DNA from: Micromonospora sp. CP22
GTDB lineage: Bacteria > Actinomycetota > Actinomycetes > Mycobacteriales > Micromonosporaceae
Length of the DNA stretch: 64,000 bases
Assembly (NCBI RefSeq): GCF_009712475.1
Contig: NZ_VCJO01000013.1
Location: 1-64,000, forward strand
Reading direction: 5' to 3'
Position numbers and translations under genes: made by a program. The notes beneath the pieces are model-generated. The model was not told the origin of the DNA and did no database searches. It worked only from the letters and a program-made list of their open reading frames with translations. Shown here piece by piece: positions 63,272 to 64,000 of this stretch. Each line of letters begins with the position of its first letter. Positions within the stretch are counted from its first letter, which is position 1.

Positions 63272-64000
63272 TCAGGTGGTCGGAGCCACCGGATTGGGCA
63301 GCGCGCCACCGAAGCGACGGTCACGCTGGGCGTACAACTCGCAGGCGTACCACAGGTGGCGACGGTCGAAGTCGGGCCAGAGCGTGTCCAGGAAGACCAG
63401 CTCGGCGTAGGCGCTCTGCCAGAGGAGGAAGTTCGACGTCCGCTGCTCGCCGGAGGGCCGCAGGAACAGGTCCACCTCGGGCACCTCGGGGTGGTAGAGG
63501 TACCGACCGACCGTCTTCTCGGTGACCTTGGCCGGGTCGAGCCGGCCGGCGGCCACGTCCCGGGCGATGGCGGCGGCCGCGTCGGCGATCTCCGCCTGTC
63601 CGCCGTAGTTCACGCAGAACTGCAGGGTCAACGTCGAGTTGCCACGGGACATCTCCTCGGCGGTCTGCAACTCGCTGATGACGCTCTTCCACAGCCGCCC
63701 GGCCCGACCCGACCAGACCACCCGCACCCCGAGCTCGACCAGCTGATCCCGGCGGCGGCGGATGACGTCCCGGTTGAAGCCCATCAGGAACCGCACCTCG
63801 TCCGGCGAGCGCCGCCAGTTCTCCGTCGAGAAGGCGTACGCCGACAGGTACGGGATGCCCATCTCGATGGCGCCCTCGACGGTGTCGAAGAGGGAGAACT
63901 CCCCCGCCTCGTGCCCCTTGGTGCGGGGCAGCCCGCGTTCCTTGGCCCACCGACCGTTGCCGTCCATCACCACGGCTACGTGACGGGGTACCGCCTCCGG
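63272..64000 (-). CDS. uppS: cis-Prenyltransferase (undecaprenyl/decaprenyl diphosphate synthase), N-terminus cut by window end
   Basis: At least 242 residues are present; the frame is open to the last base of the window (PEAVPRHVAVV before the first motif), so the N-terminus is missing. The family motifs are complete: VMDGNGRWA with the catalytic Asp, SAYAFSTENWRRS, FCVNYGGQAEI and RPSGEQRTSNFLLWQSAYAEL. The enzyme condenses isopentenyl diphosphate with cis geometry to the C50-C55 carrier for cell-wall synthesis. It has the Mycobacterium-like place beyond zur. It differs in fold from the trans-type synthase at 8832. Confidence 0.93.
   Translation of the reverse strand, partial: PEAVPRHVAVVMDGNGRWAKERGLPRTKGHEAGEFSLFDTVEGAIEMGIPYLSAYAFSTENWRRSPDEVRFLMGFNRDVIRRRRDQLVELGVRVVWSGRAGRLWKSVISELQTAEEMSRGNSTLTLQFCVNYGGQAEIADAAAAIARDVAAGRLDPAKVTEKTVGRYLYHPEVPEVDLFLRPSGEQRTSNFLLWQSAYAELVFLDTLWPDFDRRHLWYACELYAQRDRRFGGALPNPVAPTT

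Overview
The window is high-GC actinobacterial chromosome, most likely from a Micromonospora-like member of the Micromonosporaceae. This rests on base composition, frequent GTG starts, overlapping ATGA/GTGA gene junctions and the recalled flavour of the proteins, not on a search. It carries a mixture of conserved housekeeping loci and accessory metabolic operons. The order glyS, smtB-like regulator, zur and uppS towards the right end resembles the arrangement known in Mycobacterium tuberculosis.

Left end (1-8.8 kb): the tail of a serine recombinase runs into a tRNA gene with a CAT anticodon, which looks like the border of an integrated element. Then come an M16 peptidase pair, tRNA-Asn, a YtxH-like protein, a ROK regulator, a sugar phosphate isomerase/epimerase and a large secreted ThuA/3-keto-glycoside hydrolase/ricin-lectin protein.

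8.8-17.1 kb is an uninterrupted minus-strand operon that I read as an actinobacterial version of the ebo cluster: a myo-inositol-phosphate-synthase-like enzyme, EboC (UbiA-like), a TIM-barrel epimerase, EboA, EboB (TatD), EboE, an EboF-like phosphodiesterase and a polyprenyl diphosphate synthase. Its product in actinobacteria is unknown to me. 17.5-23.8 kb is a second minus-strand operon: ROK regulator, sugar ABC transporter (ATPase, permease, lipoprotein) and Gfo/Idh/MocA oxidoreductase.

25.6-32.7 kb holds a fused TRAP permease, a TAXI binding protein, a conservon-type sensor kinase, a roadblock protein and a second TAXI protein, all on the plus strand and tightly packed. 32.7-41.4 kb is dnaG, a siderophore-interacting protein with an iron box at its start, dgt, a VOC protein, an orphan roadblock protein and ppdK. 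41.7-48.3 kb has a GH20 hexosaminidase, a secreted C39-like protein behind three evenly spaced ECF-like promoters, dusB, an AbiEi/DUF559-type protein and glyS. 49.9-53.2 kb is a zinc uptake system (binding protein, ATPase, permease) with its two regulators, SmtB-like and Zur. 57.7-60.8 kb is a TPP-riboswitch-controlled ECF thiamine-precursor transporter. The end carries gnd and uppS, which is cut by the window edge.

Four copies of a 54-bp palindromic intergenic repeat lie between genes at 8.6, 35.2, 45.7 and 46.8 kb. Starts were adjusted by ribosome binding sites and gene overlaps where visible. No similarity search was possible, so family names come from motifs and recall.
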